Of a DNA stretch of 64,000 bases, positions 18,041 through 27,749 are shown piece after piece. The DNA comes from Planktothrix paucivesiculata PCC 9631. Its GTDB lineage: Bacteria; Cyanobacteriota; Cyanobacteriia; Cyanobacteriales; Microcoleaceae. Location of the stretch: positions 326,821 to 390,820 of the forward strand of contig NZ_LR734982.1 in assembly GCF_900009265.2 (NCBI RefSeq), in the 5' to 3' direction. Within the stretch, counting starts at the first letter, position 1, and each line of letters starts with the position of its first letter. The notes under the pieces were generated by a model, which worked only from the letters and a program-made list of their open reading frames with translations, was not told the origin of the DNA and searched no databases. The translations under genes were made by a program, and so were the position numbers.

Positions 18041-18261
18041 TATTCTGACTCCTTTTCTTGAATTTTTTTTAACAGATCTAGTTTTTTGTAAACTTCTTTT
18101 TCTTGATAGACTTTAGCATCATTACCATCTTTTCCGGAAATGGTAATTGGTTCGCTGGGCATTAAAGGATGAATCCATCGTGTATGACTTCCTTTTCCGG
18201 AACGATAAACAAACCCTGCTTTTTCCAATAAGTTTTTAAGCTCTCGAATTTTCTTGGGCAT
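18040..18261 (-). CDS. hicA: HicA-family mRNA interferase toxin (second hicBA pair)
   Basis: A 73-residue HicA with the family core LLEKAGFVYRSGKGSHTRWI, including the catalytic His in GKGSH, and a KDGNDAKVYQEKEVYKKL end. It precedes hicB with a one-base overlap. The ORF looks intact. Confidence 0.9.
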   Translation of the reverse strand: MPKKIRELKNLLEKAGFVYRSGKGSHTRWIHPLMPSEPITISGKDGNDAKVYQEKEVYKKLDLLKKIQEKESE

Positions 18262-18317
18262 GGTTTATATGATATTCTTGATTCATAGATGATTGTATTT
18301 TTAACCTCATTAATAAC

Positions 18318-18569
18318 TTATTCCTTATTGCTTAAATATTCCTGAGAATAAACCTCCGCCATTAACTTCGGCCAGATTAATACAAAAAATCCCATCCAAG
18401 CCAACAAAGGAATAGCGACTAAAATTGTAATCCACAGGGTTTTAAATAACAACCAACTCCCGGAAATTAATGTAATTCCAGTTAATAGAATTGACCAAGG
18501 TTGACACCACCAGGGTTTATAATTCCAGGGGTTAAAGGTTGGGGTTTCAATCGGTGTTTGATCTGTCAT
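18318..18569 (-). CDS. Small cyanobacterial membrane protein (DUF6737-like)
   Basis: An 83-residue protein with NPWNYKPWWCQPWSILLTGI followed by two membrane spans (about 24-42 and 46-68) ending in VLIWPKLMAEVY. The WxxKPWWCQPWSI motif fits the cyanobacterial DUF6737 family as I remember it; no function is known. It lies downstream of mfd on the same strand across a repeat-containing 55-base gap. Confidence 0.65.
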   Translation of the reverse strand: MTDQTPIETPTFNPWNYKPWWCQPWSILLTGITLISGSWLLFKTLWITILVAIPLLAWMGFFVLIWPKLMAEVYSQEYLSNKE

Positions 18570-18624
18570 TGTAAGTAATTAGGGAATAGGGAACAGAGCA
18601 CAGGGAATAGGGAATTTAGATTAT

Positions 18625-21600
18625 CTAAACCGTAGAATTTTCCGGTAAAGCGGTTTGCATTTGAGCTAACCAACTGACTAAAGATTCTAACTGTTTATCC
18701 GCACTCAATACCGCTAATCCCCTCACCGTAACTTTACCTTTACTATACACAAACCGAGTATGTAAACTTTCCGATAAATTGGCTTTTAATAAATTCCAGG
18801 CGGGTTCTTCCATGGGGGTTTCTAATAAAATATGTTGTTTCCCGTCGGGTTTAATACGAGAAAAGCCTAATTTCTTAGCAATTTGTTTGAGTTCCATAAT
18901 TCTAATTAATTGACGCGCTGGGGTGGGAACTGGGCCATAGCGATCGCACCAATCTTCCTCAATTCGAGATAATTCATCCCGACTTTGACAAGCCGCCACT
19001 GACCGATAGGCACTCATTTTTTGATCTAAATCCGGTATATAATCGGAAGGAATAAAGGCAGTTAAACTCAAATCAATTTGAGTATCATCAACCTGGGGAA
19101 TTTCTTGACCTCGGACTTCTTGAATCGCTTCTTGTAACATTTCACTATAAAGATCGAACCCGACCACATCCATTTGACCCGATTGTTCGGCCCCTAAAAT
19201 ATCTCCTGCGCCCCTAATTTCTAAATCTCTCATGGCTAATTGATAGCCCGATCCTAACTGAGCAAATTCTTGAATTGCTCTCAATCTTTTCCGAGCATCA
19301 TCAGTTAAATTAACCCGTCCGTCGGCTGTTGTCGGATAGAATAACCAGGCGTGGGCTTGCACTCCAGAACGTCCGACCCGACCCCGTAATTGATAGAGTT
19401 GACCTAATCCGAAACGATGGGAGTCTTCAACTAAAATCGTGTTAACTCTAGGAATATCTAACCCCGATTCAATAATGGTTGTACAGACTAAAACATCCGC
19501 TTCCCCAGAACTAAAGGTTAACATAATTGATTCTAATTCGGAGGCGTCTATTTGTCCGTGGGCGATCGCTAATCTCACCCCGGGAATCATCTCTCGAATT
19601 TGAGCAGATTTTTCTTCAATTCCTTCAATTCTAGGCACAACATAAAACACCTGTCCCCCCCGATCTAATTCCTGACGAATTGCCGTTCTAATAATTTCTA
19701 AATTCAAAGGAGATAAATGGGTTTGAATCGGGCGACGGGAAGGCGGAGGAGTAGTAATTAAACTCATTTCTCGAATACCAGATAATGCCATATATAAGGT
19801 GCGAGGAATGGGAGTAGCGGTTAAAGTTAAGACATCAACATGGGTTTTTAAGGTCTTGATTTTTTCCTTTTGATTCACTCCAAAACGTTGTTCTTCATCG
19901 ACAACTAATAACCCTAAATCCTTAAAATGTACTCCTTTTCCCAGTAAAGATTGAGTGCCAACAATGATATCAATTTCCCCCGTTGCTAACCGTTTTAATA
20001 TCTCTTGTTTTTCCGAATTGCTGCGAAAACGATTAATTAAAGCCACTTCTATGGGATAGGGAGAAAATCGTTCTTTTAAGGTATGATAATGTTGTTGGGT
20101 TAAAATTGTGGTCGGGGCTAATAATGCCACCTGTTTTCCAGCAGTAACGGCTTTAAAAATAGCCCGAATTGCGACTTCTGTTTTGCCAAATCCCACATCC
20201 CCACAAACTAACCGATCCATCGGCCGATCGCTTTCCATATCCCTTTTCACGTCTTGGGTGGATTTAATTTGATCGGGGGTTGGTTGATAGGAAAAGGAGT
20301 CTTCTAGTTCCTGTTGCCAAGGCATATCCGGGGGGAAAGCATAGCCCGTTTGTTGGGCGCGTTGGGCGTATAATTTTAATAGATCTACGGCTAATTTCTT
20401 TAAGGTTTTTTTGACTTTTTCCTTGGTTTTTTCCCAAGCCTGTCCGGTGAGTTTATTCAGTTGGGGAACCTTACCCCCGGTACTTCTAAATCGCGATAAA
20501 CTGCCCACTTGATCGGCGGCAACTCGTAACGTGCCATCGTCATATTGTAAGACCAAATATTCCCTAGTTTCGTTATTAATAACTAGGCTTTCCAATTTAA
20601 TAAATCGCCCTACCCCATGTTGACGATGAACCACAAAATCCCCCGGACGGAGTTTATTCAGGTCAACCTGTTTGGATGCCGCCCGCCGTCGTTTTCTAAT
20701 ATAACCATGGGTGGCGAGGGAATGCTGCCCATAAAATTCTCGGTCGGTAATTAAAACTAACCGAAAGGTGGGTAAAATAAACCCTTCTAATTCGGCAAGT
20801 CCGGTATATTTTAAGGCAACGGGGGTATTTTTAATTAAGCTATCAATGGCGGGGTAATCTCGGGGGTTAGGAATGAATTTTGAGGGGCAATCATGTTCTG
20901 ATAATAGGGCAACCGATCGACTGGGTTGGGCGGAAACAATAAATATAGAAAAATATCGTTGTCGCTCAGATCGAATTAACTCTGCCAGTTTAGCAAATTG
21001 ATGGGGTGTGGCGGGAACTGGACGGGAAGATAGGTTTAAACTAGGAACATTAGTAATATTAACTAAACTAGGTTGATAATCCCCCAATTCTGATAAATAG
21101 AGTTTATCAAAGGATTGAATTTGTTGCAAAGATTCGGTAAACGGACGATGAATTTTAGGAGGCTTTTCGGGTAAGGCTTGCCATTGTTCTTGAATATGTT
21201 CTAACCAGCGATCGCTATGGGCACAACATTGATCAATTTCATCAATCACAATTAAAGTCGTATCGGTTAAATAGTCTAATAAACAAGCGGGTTTTTCAAA
21301 AGCTAATCCTAATAAAGAATGATAGGATTTAGGGGGTTTATAGTTATTATTATCGAGTTGAAATTCCGGTTTAGGGATGGAGGGAATAATTTGGGAAATT
21401 AAGGTTTCAGCATCGGCTAAATTCCCTTGAATAATCACATCAAAATTCGTCGGGGTAAGAATTAGATTTTCAATTTTATCTAAGGATCTTTGGGTGCTGG
21501 GATCTAGTTCTCGAATTTGTTCTAACTCATCCCCAAACCATTCTAAACGCACGGGTAATTCCGAGGCCACCGGAAAAATATCCACAATATCCCCCCGCCG

Positions 21601-22140
21601 ACTCCATTGGCCCTCGGTTTCCACCAAGGATACCCGCTCATAGCCTAACTTGGCAAACTGTTCATCGAGGGTTTTTCCGGCTGAAGTCATCCCCCGATAT
21701 AGTTTTAAACAATAGGGTTGAAAAGCCGACACCGGGGGTAAATGGGGCTGTAAGCTCCTTTCTGTGGCCACAATTGCCATCGGGACATCCGAAGGCGTCT
21801 GCAACCGTCCCGCCAACTCCGCTAAGACCTGCATTTGTCCCCAGGTCATCTCCTCAGAAGTCACCGACTCGTAGGGGGACGCCTCGGAAGTGGGGTAAAA
21901 CTGAACCGTGGCCCATCCCATCGCCTCCAATTGGGCAGCCCACCGTCCCGCTTCCTCTAGGGTCGCCGTCACCACCAACAGATTTAATCCCGACTCCTGA
22001 GCCAAGGTAGAAGCGACTAACCCCTTGGGAATGCGAGACAGACCATTGAGGTAGAGGGACTGGGATTTATTCAGTTTGGTTAGGAGTTCAGCCGTTAAGG
22101 GCGATCGCCCCAATGCACGCACGATAGAAGAAAATGTCAT
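18625..22140 (-). CDS. mfd: Transcription-repair coupling factor
   Basis: This 1171-residue ATP-dependent translocase removes RNA polymerase stalled at DNA lesions and recruits UvrA. In order: UvrB-like N-terminal module (about 1-340), the RNA-polymerase-interacting CarD-like domain starting [20 protein letters not shown] (about 495-570), and the RecG-like helicase core. The core has Walker [19 protein letters not shown] and [15 protein letters not shown], then the motor's second lobe ([15 protein letters not shown]), and a C-terminal TRCF domain. Length and domain order are normal. The ATG at 22140 gives the usual start. It is transcribed alone or with the small gene downstream. Confidence 0.97.
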   Translation of the reverse strand: MTFSSIVRALGRSPLTAELLTKLNKSQSLYLNGLSRIPKGLVASTLAQESGLNLLVVTATLEEAGRWAAQLEAMGWATVQFYPTSEASPYESVTSEEMTWGQMQVLAELAGRLQTPSDVPMAIVATERSLQPHLPPVSAFQPYCLKLYRGMTSAGKTLDEQFAKLGYERVSLVETEGQWSRRGDIVDIFPVASELPVRLEWFGDELEQIRELDPSTQRSLDKIENLILTPTNFDVIIQGNLADAETLISQIIPSIPKPEFQLDNNNYKPPKSYHSLLGLAFEKPACLLDYLTDTTLIVIDEIDQCCAHSDRWLEHIQEQWQALPEKPPKIHRPFTESLQQIQSFDKLYLSELGDYQPSLVNITNVPSLNLSSRPVPATPHQFAKLAELIRSERQRYFSIFIVSAQPSRSVALLSEHDCPSKFIPNPRDYPAIDSLIKNTPVALKYTGLAELEGFILPTFRLVLITDREFYGQHSLATHGYIRKRRRAASKQVDLNKLRPGDFVVHRQHGVGRFIKLESLVINNETREYLVLQYDDGTLRVAADQVGSLSRFRSTGGKVPQLNKLTGQAWEKTKEKVKKTLKKLAVDLLKLYAQRAQQTGYAFPPDMPWQQELEDSFSYQPTPDQIKSTQDVKRDMESDRPMDRLVCGDVGFGKTEVAIRAIFKAVTAGKQVALLAPTTILTQQHYHTLKERFSPYPIEVALINRFRSNSEKQEILKRLATGEIDIIVGTQSLLGKGVHFKDLGLLVVDEEQRFGVNQKEKIKTLKTHVDVLTLTATPIPRTLYMALSGIREMSLITTPPPSRRPIQTHLSPLNLEIIRTAIRQELDRGGQVFYVVPRIEGIEEKSAQIREMIPGVRLAIAHGQIDASELESIMLTFSSGEADVLVCTTIIESGLDIPRVNTILVEDSHRFGLGQLYQLRGRVGRSGVQAHAWLFYPTTADGRVNLTDDARKRLRAIQEFAQLGSGYQLAMRDLEIRGAGDILGAEQSGQMDVVGFDLYSEMLQEAIQEVRGQEIPQVDDTQIDLSLTAFIPSDYIPDLDQKMSAYRSVAACQSRDELSRIEEDWCDRYGPVPTPARQLIRIMELKQIAKKLGFSRIKPDGKQHILLETPMEEPAWNLLKANLSESLHTRFVYSKGKVTVRGLAVLSADKQLESLVSWLAQMQTALPENSTV

Positions 22141-22273
22141 ATTGGCAGGGAACAGGGGACAGGGAATGCAGTCGTTTTAATATTTTAAGCAATTCTTTGA
22201 AAATCCGATAGGATAATTAGATCTTGATAGGATCAGTTATTCTAGTCTTTGATCTTTATATTCTGACCCCAAA

Positions 22274-23602
22274 ATGTCATCTGTCTTCCAAGAAATTTTA
22301 ATCGTTTTCCTGCTGATTGTCGCCAATGGCGTGTTTGCGATGTCAGAAATTGCGATTCTTTCTGCGCGCAAAGTTCGCTTACAACAGTCAGCCAATCGAG
22401 GAAATAAAAAAGCAAAAGTGGCTTTGGAATTAGCCAACTCTCCCAATAGTTTACTCTCAACGGTGCAAGTGGGAATTACCCTAATTGGCATTTTAGCAGG
22501 TGCTTTTGGAGGGGCGGCAATTTCAGCCCGATTAGCCATCCAACTGAATAAAATTCCGATTTTAGTTCCCCACAGCAATGCCATTAGTTTTACAATTGTT
22601 GTGATCATTATTACCTATTTATCATTAATTATTGGGGAATTAGTTCCTAAAAGGTTAGCCCTGAATGCGCCTGAATCTATCGCAACTAGCGTTTCAATTC
22701 CCATGCGTTGGTTATCTAATTTTAGTTCCCCCGTTGTTCATTTATTAAGTCTGTCTACGGAATTAATTTTAAGGCTTTTGGGGAGTCATGCCTCGACGGA
22801 ACCGGAAGTTACCGAAGAAGAAATTAAGATTATGATTGAGCAGGGAACTAGATCAGGAATTGTGGAGGAAGCGGAACAAAGTATTGTGGGACGGGTGTTT
22901 GAATTGGGCGATCGCCAAGTCAGAAGTTTAATGACACCTCGCCCTGAGATTTTTTGGATTGATATTGATGATTCTGCCGAAGAAAATCGTCAGAGTATTG
23001 CCCAAAATGCTTACACTCGGATTCTAGTTTGTCAGGAAGATTTAGATCATGTTTTAGGGTTTATTAAAGTCTCGGATTTATTAACTCAATCCCTATCCGG
23101 TAATCCCTTAGATTTAACTACAAGTTTACGTCGTCCGTTATTTATTCCTGAAACCACTTCTGTTTTAAAAATTTTAGAATTATTTAAACAGGGAGAAACC
23201 CATTTTGCTGTCGTTGTTGATGAATATGGCGTAATTCAAGGATTAGTAACTTTAAATGATATTCTCATGGAATTAGTCGGTGATATGCCCTCCTGGGATA
23301 ATCCCGAAGAACCCCAGAAAGTGCAACGAGAAGATGGATCTTGGTTGTTAGATGGAATGTTGCCCGTCGAAGAATTTTTTGATTTATTTGATTTAGAAAA
23401 TTTATTAGAAGAATCAGAAGGAAACTATCACACCGTCGGGGGATTTGTGATTACTCAGTTAGGGCGGATTCCGGCTGCTGCTGACCATTTTGAATGGCAA
23501 AATTTACGCATAGAAGTGATGGATATGGATGGCAACCGCGTTGATAAAGTATTAATTGTGCCTCCGGCTCTGAATAAAAATAATCAGCTTATTGAACCTT
23601 GA
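22274..23602 (+). CDS. CNNM/CorC (HlyC) family membrane protein
   Basis: A 442-residue protein: an N-terminal DUF21 domain with four membrane spans (about 1-190, containing GVFAMSEIAILSARKVRLQQ and IGELVPKRLALNAPE), a CBS pair (about 210-330, FAVVVDEYGVIQGLVTLNDI) and a C-terminal CorC/HlyC domain (about 350-430, YHTVGGFVITQLGRIP). The family is linked to Mg2+ or Co2+ efflux or ion homeostasis in other organisms. Calls of 'hemolysin' for it are historical. It is divergent from mfd. Confidence 0.88.
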   Translation: MSSVFQEILIVFLLIVANGVFAMSEIAILSARKVRLQQSANRGNKKAKVALELANSPNSLLSTVQVGITLIGILAGAFGGAAISARLAIQLNKIPILVPHSNAISFTIVVIIITYLSLIIGELVPKRLALNAPESIATSVSIPMRWLSNFSSPVVHLLSLSTELILRLLGSHASTEPEVTEEEIKIMIEQGTRSGIVEEAEQSIVGRVFELGDRQVRSLMTPRPEIFWIDIDDSAEENRQSIAQNAYTRILVCQEDLDHVLGFIKVSDLLTQSLSGNPLDLTTSLRRPLFIPETTSVLKILELFKQGETHFAVVVDEYGVIQGLVTLNDILMELVGDMPSWDNPEEPQKVQREDGSWLLDGMLPVEEFFDLFDLENLLEESEGNYHTVGGFVITQLGRIPAAADHFEWQNLRIEVMDMDGNRVDKVLIVPPALNKNNQLIEP

Positions 23603-23737
23603 AAAAAAATTATTCTCTTCATTAAGCTAGAATTTTGGAAATTTGCGATCGCTATAACCAAAAGCAGGTTAGTGTTTAAAATTTCTTTGTGTCTTTGTGG
23701 TTAAATCAATCTTTTATGCTGTAGTTTTAGATTATTT

Positions 23738-24919
23738 ATGATGAAAAAATCCCTATCTAAAATCTTGCTATTATTGTTCTGTTGGACAATTGTACCATTA
23801 TTTTTAGTGGAAATATTAATGATTGTCCTCGAACCCCAGTTATCCCAAGGACTGTATCAATATGATCCCGATTTAGGGTTTAAAATTCGTCCCTACGCCA
23901 ATGGAAATAATCAATTTGGGTTTAATGATCGAGATTATCCCCTACAAAAAGAACCGGGGAAATATCGAATTTTAATTCTGAGTGATTCCTTTAATTGGGC
24001 GGGGGGAAAAGAAGGAAACTATACCGCTTTATTAGAACAGAAATTTGCCCAATATTATCAAAATTCTCAAGTTGAAGTGATTAATACTGGATACCCCGGA
24101 ACCCACACGGGGGAACAATTAGCCCTGTTAAAAAAATATGCCCTAGAATATCGTCCTGATTTAGTCATATTAGGTTTTTTTGTTGGTAATGATTTTATTG
24201 ATGCTAAACCTAACCGCAAACGGATTATTGTTAATGATATTTATATTGATATTGATAAACGCAAGGAGTTAAAATTATTCGGTTATCCGATTATTAATCA
24301 ATCTCGTTTGTTACTCTTTATTAAACAAAAATATAAAGTATTTCAGGAAGCCCAAAAAGCTCAAAAACAATCAATTTCACCCTATCAAGTACAATTTGTG
24401 ATTAATCCGGCTGAACCGGAAAAATCCCCCGGTATTTTATCCCTAGAAACCTTTCTAGCGACGGAAAAGACCCGCTTAGACTTTTGTAAACGTCAAGATT
24501 TGCAAAAAGGGGTTTGGAATGGTAATATCAATTACATTCTCCAAAGTATTGACGAAATGAATCGGCTGTTAAAACAACAAAATACTCAGTTTATTGTTGC
24601 CATATATCCCGATGAGTTTCAAGTCAATCCTAATTTATTAAATCAAATTCAGGAAAAACATGACTTAAATTTATCAAAATATGACCCAAACTGTATGCAG
24701 AATATTTTAATTCCCCATCTGCAATCCCAACAAATTAGTTATATAGATTTCCGCCCCCGGTTTCAAGCTGAACAAAAACAACGTCCCTTATACTTGTTAC
24801 AAGAACCTCACTGGAATTCAGCCGGAAATCAACTGGCTGCGGAAATATTATTTGAGAATTTAATCCCCAAAACTAATCAATTTTTTAAACTTTTTCCCCC
24901 TTCTTCCAATAAAATTTAA
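23738..24919 (+). CDS. Membrane-anchored SGNH/GDSL hydrolase-like protein (first of a tandem pair)
   Basis: The 393-residue product has an N-terminal membrane anchor (residues 8-30), then an SGNH-type domain. Block I is ILILSDSFNWAGG, with Ser of the GDS-like motif in LSDSF. Block III is GFFVGNDFID with the oxyanion Asn. Block V is EPHWNSAGNQLAAEI, which holds the catalytic His. This resembles the AlgX/DltD-like SGNH proteins that act on cell-surface polysaccharides; the substrate is unknown. The next gene is a paralogue, one base downstream. Confidence 0.75.
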   Translation: MMKKSLSKILLLLFCWTIVPLFLVEILMIVLEPQLSQGLYQYDPDLGFKIRPYANGNNQFGFNDRDYPLQKEPGKYRILILSDSFNWAGGKEGNYTALLEQKFAQYYQNSQVEVINTGYPGTHTGEQLALLKKYALEYRPDLVILGFFVGNDFIDAKPNRKRIIVNDIYIDIDKRKELKLFGYPIINQSRLLLFIKQKYKVFQEAQKAQKQSISPYQVQFVINPAEPEKSPGILSLETFLATEKTRLDFCKRQDLQKGVWNGNINYILQSIDEMNRLLKQQNTQFIVAIYPDEFQVNPNLLNQIQEKHDLNLSKYDPNCMQNILIPHLQSQQISYIDFRPRFQAEQKQRPLYLLQEPHWNSAGNQLAAEILFENLIPKTNQFFKLFPPSSNKI

Positions 24920-24920
24920 A

Positions 24921-25985
24921 ATGCAAAAAATCAAACTGAAAGCTTTTACTCAAATTCTCGGACAAACTGCATTAATCGCTTTAATTACGTTTGTCATGTC
25001 CGAAATAACCCTGAGAATTTATAATAAAATTAATCCTAGTTTTGTTTTTTATGATTCTTCCTATAACCGTTTTCGAGGAAAAGCCAACGCCCCCGACTAT
25101 GATTTTAAGTTAAATTCCCAAGGTTTTAAAGATTTAGAATTTACCGTAGAAAAACCTGCGGAAACCCACCGAATTTTAGGGATAGGAGATTCCTTCGCCT
25201 ATGGTGTTGTTCCCTATCAATATAATTATTTAACGCTTTTAGAAAAAAAATTAAATAAATCCGGTAAAAAAACTGAAGTGATTAATATGGGAATTCCCGG
25301 TATGGGGCCAAAGGATTATTTATATCTTTTAGTGAATGAAGGATTAAAATTAAATCCAGACCGAATTGTTTTATCCTTCTATATGGGCAATGATTTTTTA
25401 GATAATTCTATGACCGCCCACCTGAGAAAAGAGGAAAATTCCTATGTTATTGCTCTAATTAAATCTTTAATTAAACTTCAAAGCCATTATCAAGGTACAT
25501 TCATCAACCCGGTGCTTAAATATGACGATAACCAACCGAGCATTGATAGTCCTAAATATCTGCAAGATACGGTTAGCAAAAGTAATATGTTTGTACGAAA
25601 TCCCCCGGATGATATCTTTAAAGGTTTTTTAGAAGATGCGATGCAGGATTTAATTAAAATTAAAGAAATTGCCGATTCTCAAAATATCCCTTTAACAATT
25701 GTGATTATTCCTGATGAAGTTCAAGTTAATTCACAATTTCAACAGCAAGTAAAAACAGCTTTTGATCCTAATGATCCGAATTTATTGGATTTTGAACTTC
25801 CTAACCGAATGTTAACAGAACGTTTACAACAGGCTAATATTGATTATTTGGATTTATTACCGAGTTTTGTCGCCGCTTCTAAAATAACTCGCCTCTATAA
25901 ACCCAATGATACTCACTGGAATATCGCCGGAAATAGTTTGGCGGCGGAATTAATTAGTCAACATCTAAAAGCGATCGCTGATTAA
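24921..25985 (+). CDS. Membrane-anchored SGNH/GDSL hydrolase-like protein (second of a tandem pair)
   Basis: A 354-residue paralogue of the preceding protein with the same plan: N-terminal anchor (residues 9-30), block I GIGDSFAYGV, block III FYMGNDFLDN, and block V NDTHWNIAGNSLAAEL, which keeps the canonical Asp-x-x-His dyad (NDTHW). The gap to the first gene is a single base, so the two are surely co-transcribed. Together they may form a pair acting on one glycan. The dyad acid is replaced by Glu-Pro in the first copy but conserved here. Confidence 0.75.
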   Translation: MQKIKLKAFTQILGQTALIALITFVMSEITLRIYNKINPSFVFYDSSYNRFRGKANAPDYDFKLNSQGFKDLEFTVEKPAETHRILGIGDSFAYGVVPYQYNYLTLLEKKLNKSGKKTEVINMGIPGMGPKDYLYLLVNEGLKLNPDRIVLSFYMGNDFLDNSMTAHLRKEENSYVIALIKSLIKLQSHYQGTFINPVLKYDDNQPSIDSPKYLQDTVSKSNMFVRNPPDDIFKGFLEDAMQDLIKIKEIADSQNIPLTIVIIPDEVQVNSQFQQQVKTAFDPNDPNLLDFELPNRMLTERLQQANIDYLDLLPSFVAASKITRLYKPNDTHWNIAGNSLAAELISQHLKAIAD

Positions 25986-26154
25986 ATAGATTTCGCGGAT
26001 TTCACAGATTTATCTTTCAGATTATGCAATGTAGTAGGCTCTTTAGGGCCTCCGTATTTTATTGTTTCAGTCCCCTTGTCTCCATGCACAAGTAAACGTT
26101 TCAATTCTTTACAAGAATCCTCCGTTATCGGGTTGTTAGACTGGTGAGGACTCT

Positions 26155-26202
26155 GATTAGGAAGTGCTAAAGCACAACGATTAGGAAGTGCTAAAGCACA
26201 AC
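26155..26202. repeat. 24-base direct repeat (GATTAGGAAGTGCTAAAGCACAAC, two copies)
   Basis: Two perfect adjacent copies start at 26155 and 26179. Each contains the small palindrome GTGCTAAAGCAC. They lie downstream of the SGNH pair, in the convergent spacer before the glycosyltransferase gene. Confidence 0.9.
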
Positions 26203-26217
26203 AACGATGACTGAGTT

Positions 26218-27621
26218 TTAAAAAACAATACTTCTAATTTTTTCAGCTAAATTATCCGCCCGTTGAGGAATATAAAAATCATGATTTCGGAGAAGTACCC
26301 CGACACGGTTAAACGTCTCAATACATAAATTCAAGCGTTGTTTATATTCTAAAAAAGTCATATTTTCGATATATTGAAATAACTCCCCAGGACAGGAAAA
26401 ATCAGAATAGTCTAAAAAACTATTGGCAGAAAAATCTTGATAAATAGTTGCATCTTTTCCCCCATAATAAATTGGTAAACATCCTGCAATAATGGCATCC
26501 CAAATTTTTTCCGTACAATAATAGGGGGCGATGGTATTCTCAAAACACAGATTAAAATGATAATCTTCGAGAATTTGAAACTTGCGATTTGTCCAGTCCC
26601 CATCCCTAGAATTTTCCACAGTTATTCCGGTTTCCCAACCCTTTCCATAAATATCAATTTTCCCTAATTGATGACCTTCTAAAGCAATTTGATTCCGCAA
26701 ATTATATAAATCAATACTTTTTCCCCCCCGGACTAAAGTTGCAAATCCAGCTATCGGATGTTTTGACATCAAAGCCGCGATTTTCCGATGTTTGGGTCGT
26801 CCAAAATCCTCGTCGGTGAAGAATTGCAAGGGTTGACCAAATAGATTTCCCCGCCAAATACAGAGATGATAATTATTAATAAAAACATCTCCTGTATAAA
26901 TATTCATAATATTAATTTCCACGCCTTCCAGATTAACTTTAGACTCGAAATTAAGATCAAAACGGGGTTCTTCCGTATATAACAAGTATTTTTTTTGCTG
27001 TTTATATTGACGGGCAAAACTTTCTAAAATAACCAAATATTGAGAAATAATAATATCGGCTTCCATTTGATCTTCTGTAACCTCAATTCCCTGTTCTTGA
27101 ATTCGGGAAAAAACCTGTTTTTGATACCCAGAAGATAAACAATTAAGCATACTATATAACCCTGGGTCAGCTTGAAAAATCTTGATAATTTTCCGATCTG
27201 AATTATGACTGATCTCCGAGAAATTAATACTTTGCCATTGAATTAACATCTCTCGCAAATAGTTATGGGGAGGATAGAGAATAGCCCCTTCAAAAGTTAA
27301 TAATTGATTATAATAGTTTAAGGCTTGATGCCATTGACCTAATTTAATATAAGCATAGCCTAAATTCTGGTAACAATCAATTAAATCCGGCTTTAATTCT
27401 ATAGCTTTTAGGTAATTCGCGATCGCATTTTCCCATTGACCATCTTGAAAATAACTATAGCCTAGCCCATAGTAAGTCCAGAAAAAATTCGGCTGTAATT
27501 CTAAGGCTTTTAAATAATTATTAATCGCCGCTTCCCAGTTTTGCTGTTGATAATATTGCCGACCTGAATTAATATAATATTCAAGGGTAAGTTCCGATCG
27601 CGATTCATCATTAGGACTCAT
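26218..27621 (-). CDS. TPR protein fused to a GT10-type (fucosyltransferase-like) glycosyltransferase
   Basis: The 467-residue product has about three TPR units at residues 10-115 (e.g. QNWEAAINNYLKALELQPNF, DGQWENAIANYLKAIELKPD). The glycosyltransferase part follows. Near the C-terminus is the family-10 signature FCFENTIAPYYCTEKIWDAI followed by AGCLPIYYGG, which forms the GDP-sugar site of alpha-1,3-fucosyltransferases. No signal peptide is seen, so it should be cytoplasmic. The acceptor is unknown; the TPR part may bind a protein or another glycan enzyme. It is convergent with the SGNH hydrolase pair, which could act on the same surface glycan, though that is inference. Confidence 0.82.
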   Translation of the reverse strand: MSPNDESRSELTLEYYINSGRQYYQQQNWEAAINNYLKALELQPNFFWTYYGLGYSYFQDGQWENAIANYLKAIELKPDLIDCYQNLGYAYIKLGQWHQALNYYNQLLTFEGAILYPPHNYLREMLIQWQSINFSEISHNSDRKIIKIFQADPGLYSMLNCLSSGYQKQVFSRIQEQGIEVTEDQMEADIIISQYLVILESFARQYKQQKKYLLYTEEPRFDLNFESKVNLEGVEINIMNIYTGDVFINNYHLCIWRGNLFGQPLQFFTDEDFGRPKHRKIAALMSKHPIAGFATLVRGGKSIDLYNLRNQIALEGHQLGKIDIYGKGWETGITVENSRDGDWTNRKFQILEDYHFNLCFENTIAPYYCTEKIWDAIIAGCLPIYYGGKDATIYQDFSANSFLDYSDFSCPGELFQYIENMTFLEYKQRLNLCIETFNRVGVLLRNHDFYIPQRADNLAEKIRSIVF

Positions 27622-27700
27622 AGACTCAAATTCCTGTTCATCTCAAAAATTATAATCTTCTTCGTGTCTTAGTGCCTTTGTGTTTCTCCATCAAATCAAT

Positions 27701-27726
27701 AAAAAACAACCCCTATCCGGGGTTGC
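27701..27726 (-). terminator. Rho-independent terminator of ilvB
   Basis: On the minus strand CAACCCC, loop GGAT, AGGGGTTG forms a strong stem immediately followed by six T residues. It lies 24 bases after the ilvB stop. Confidence 0.85.
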
Positions 27727-27749
27727 TACTTACCTAAAATCCGGTTAAA

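Noticed and set aside
26060..26140. Two GTTTCA-headed segments (GTTTCAGTCC and GTTTCAATTC) resembling the start of cyanobacterial CRISPR repeats
   Set aside because: The segments diverge after about six bases, there are only two, and no cas gene or regular spacing is present.
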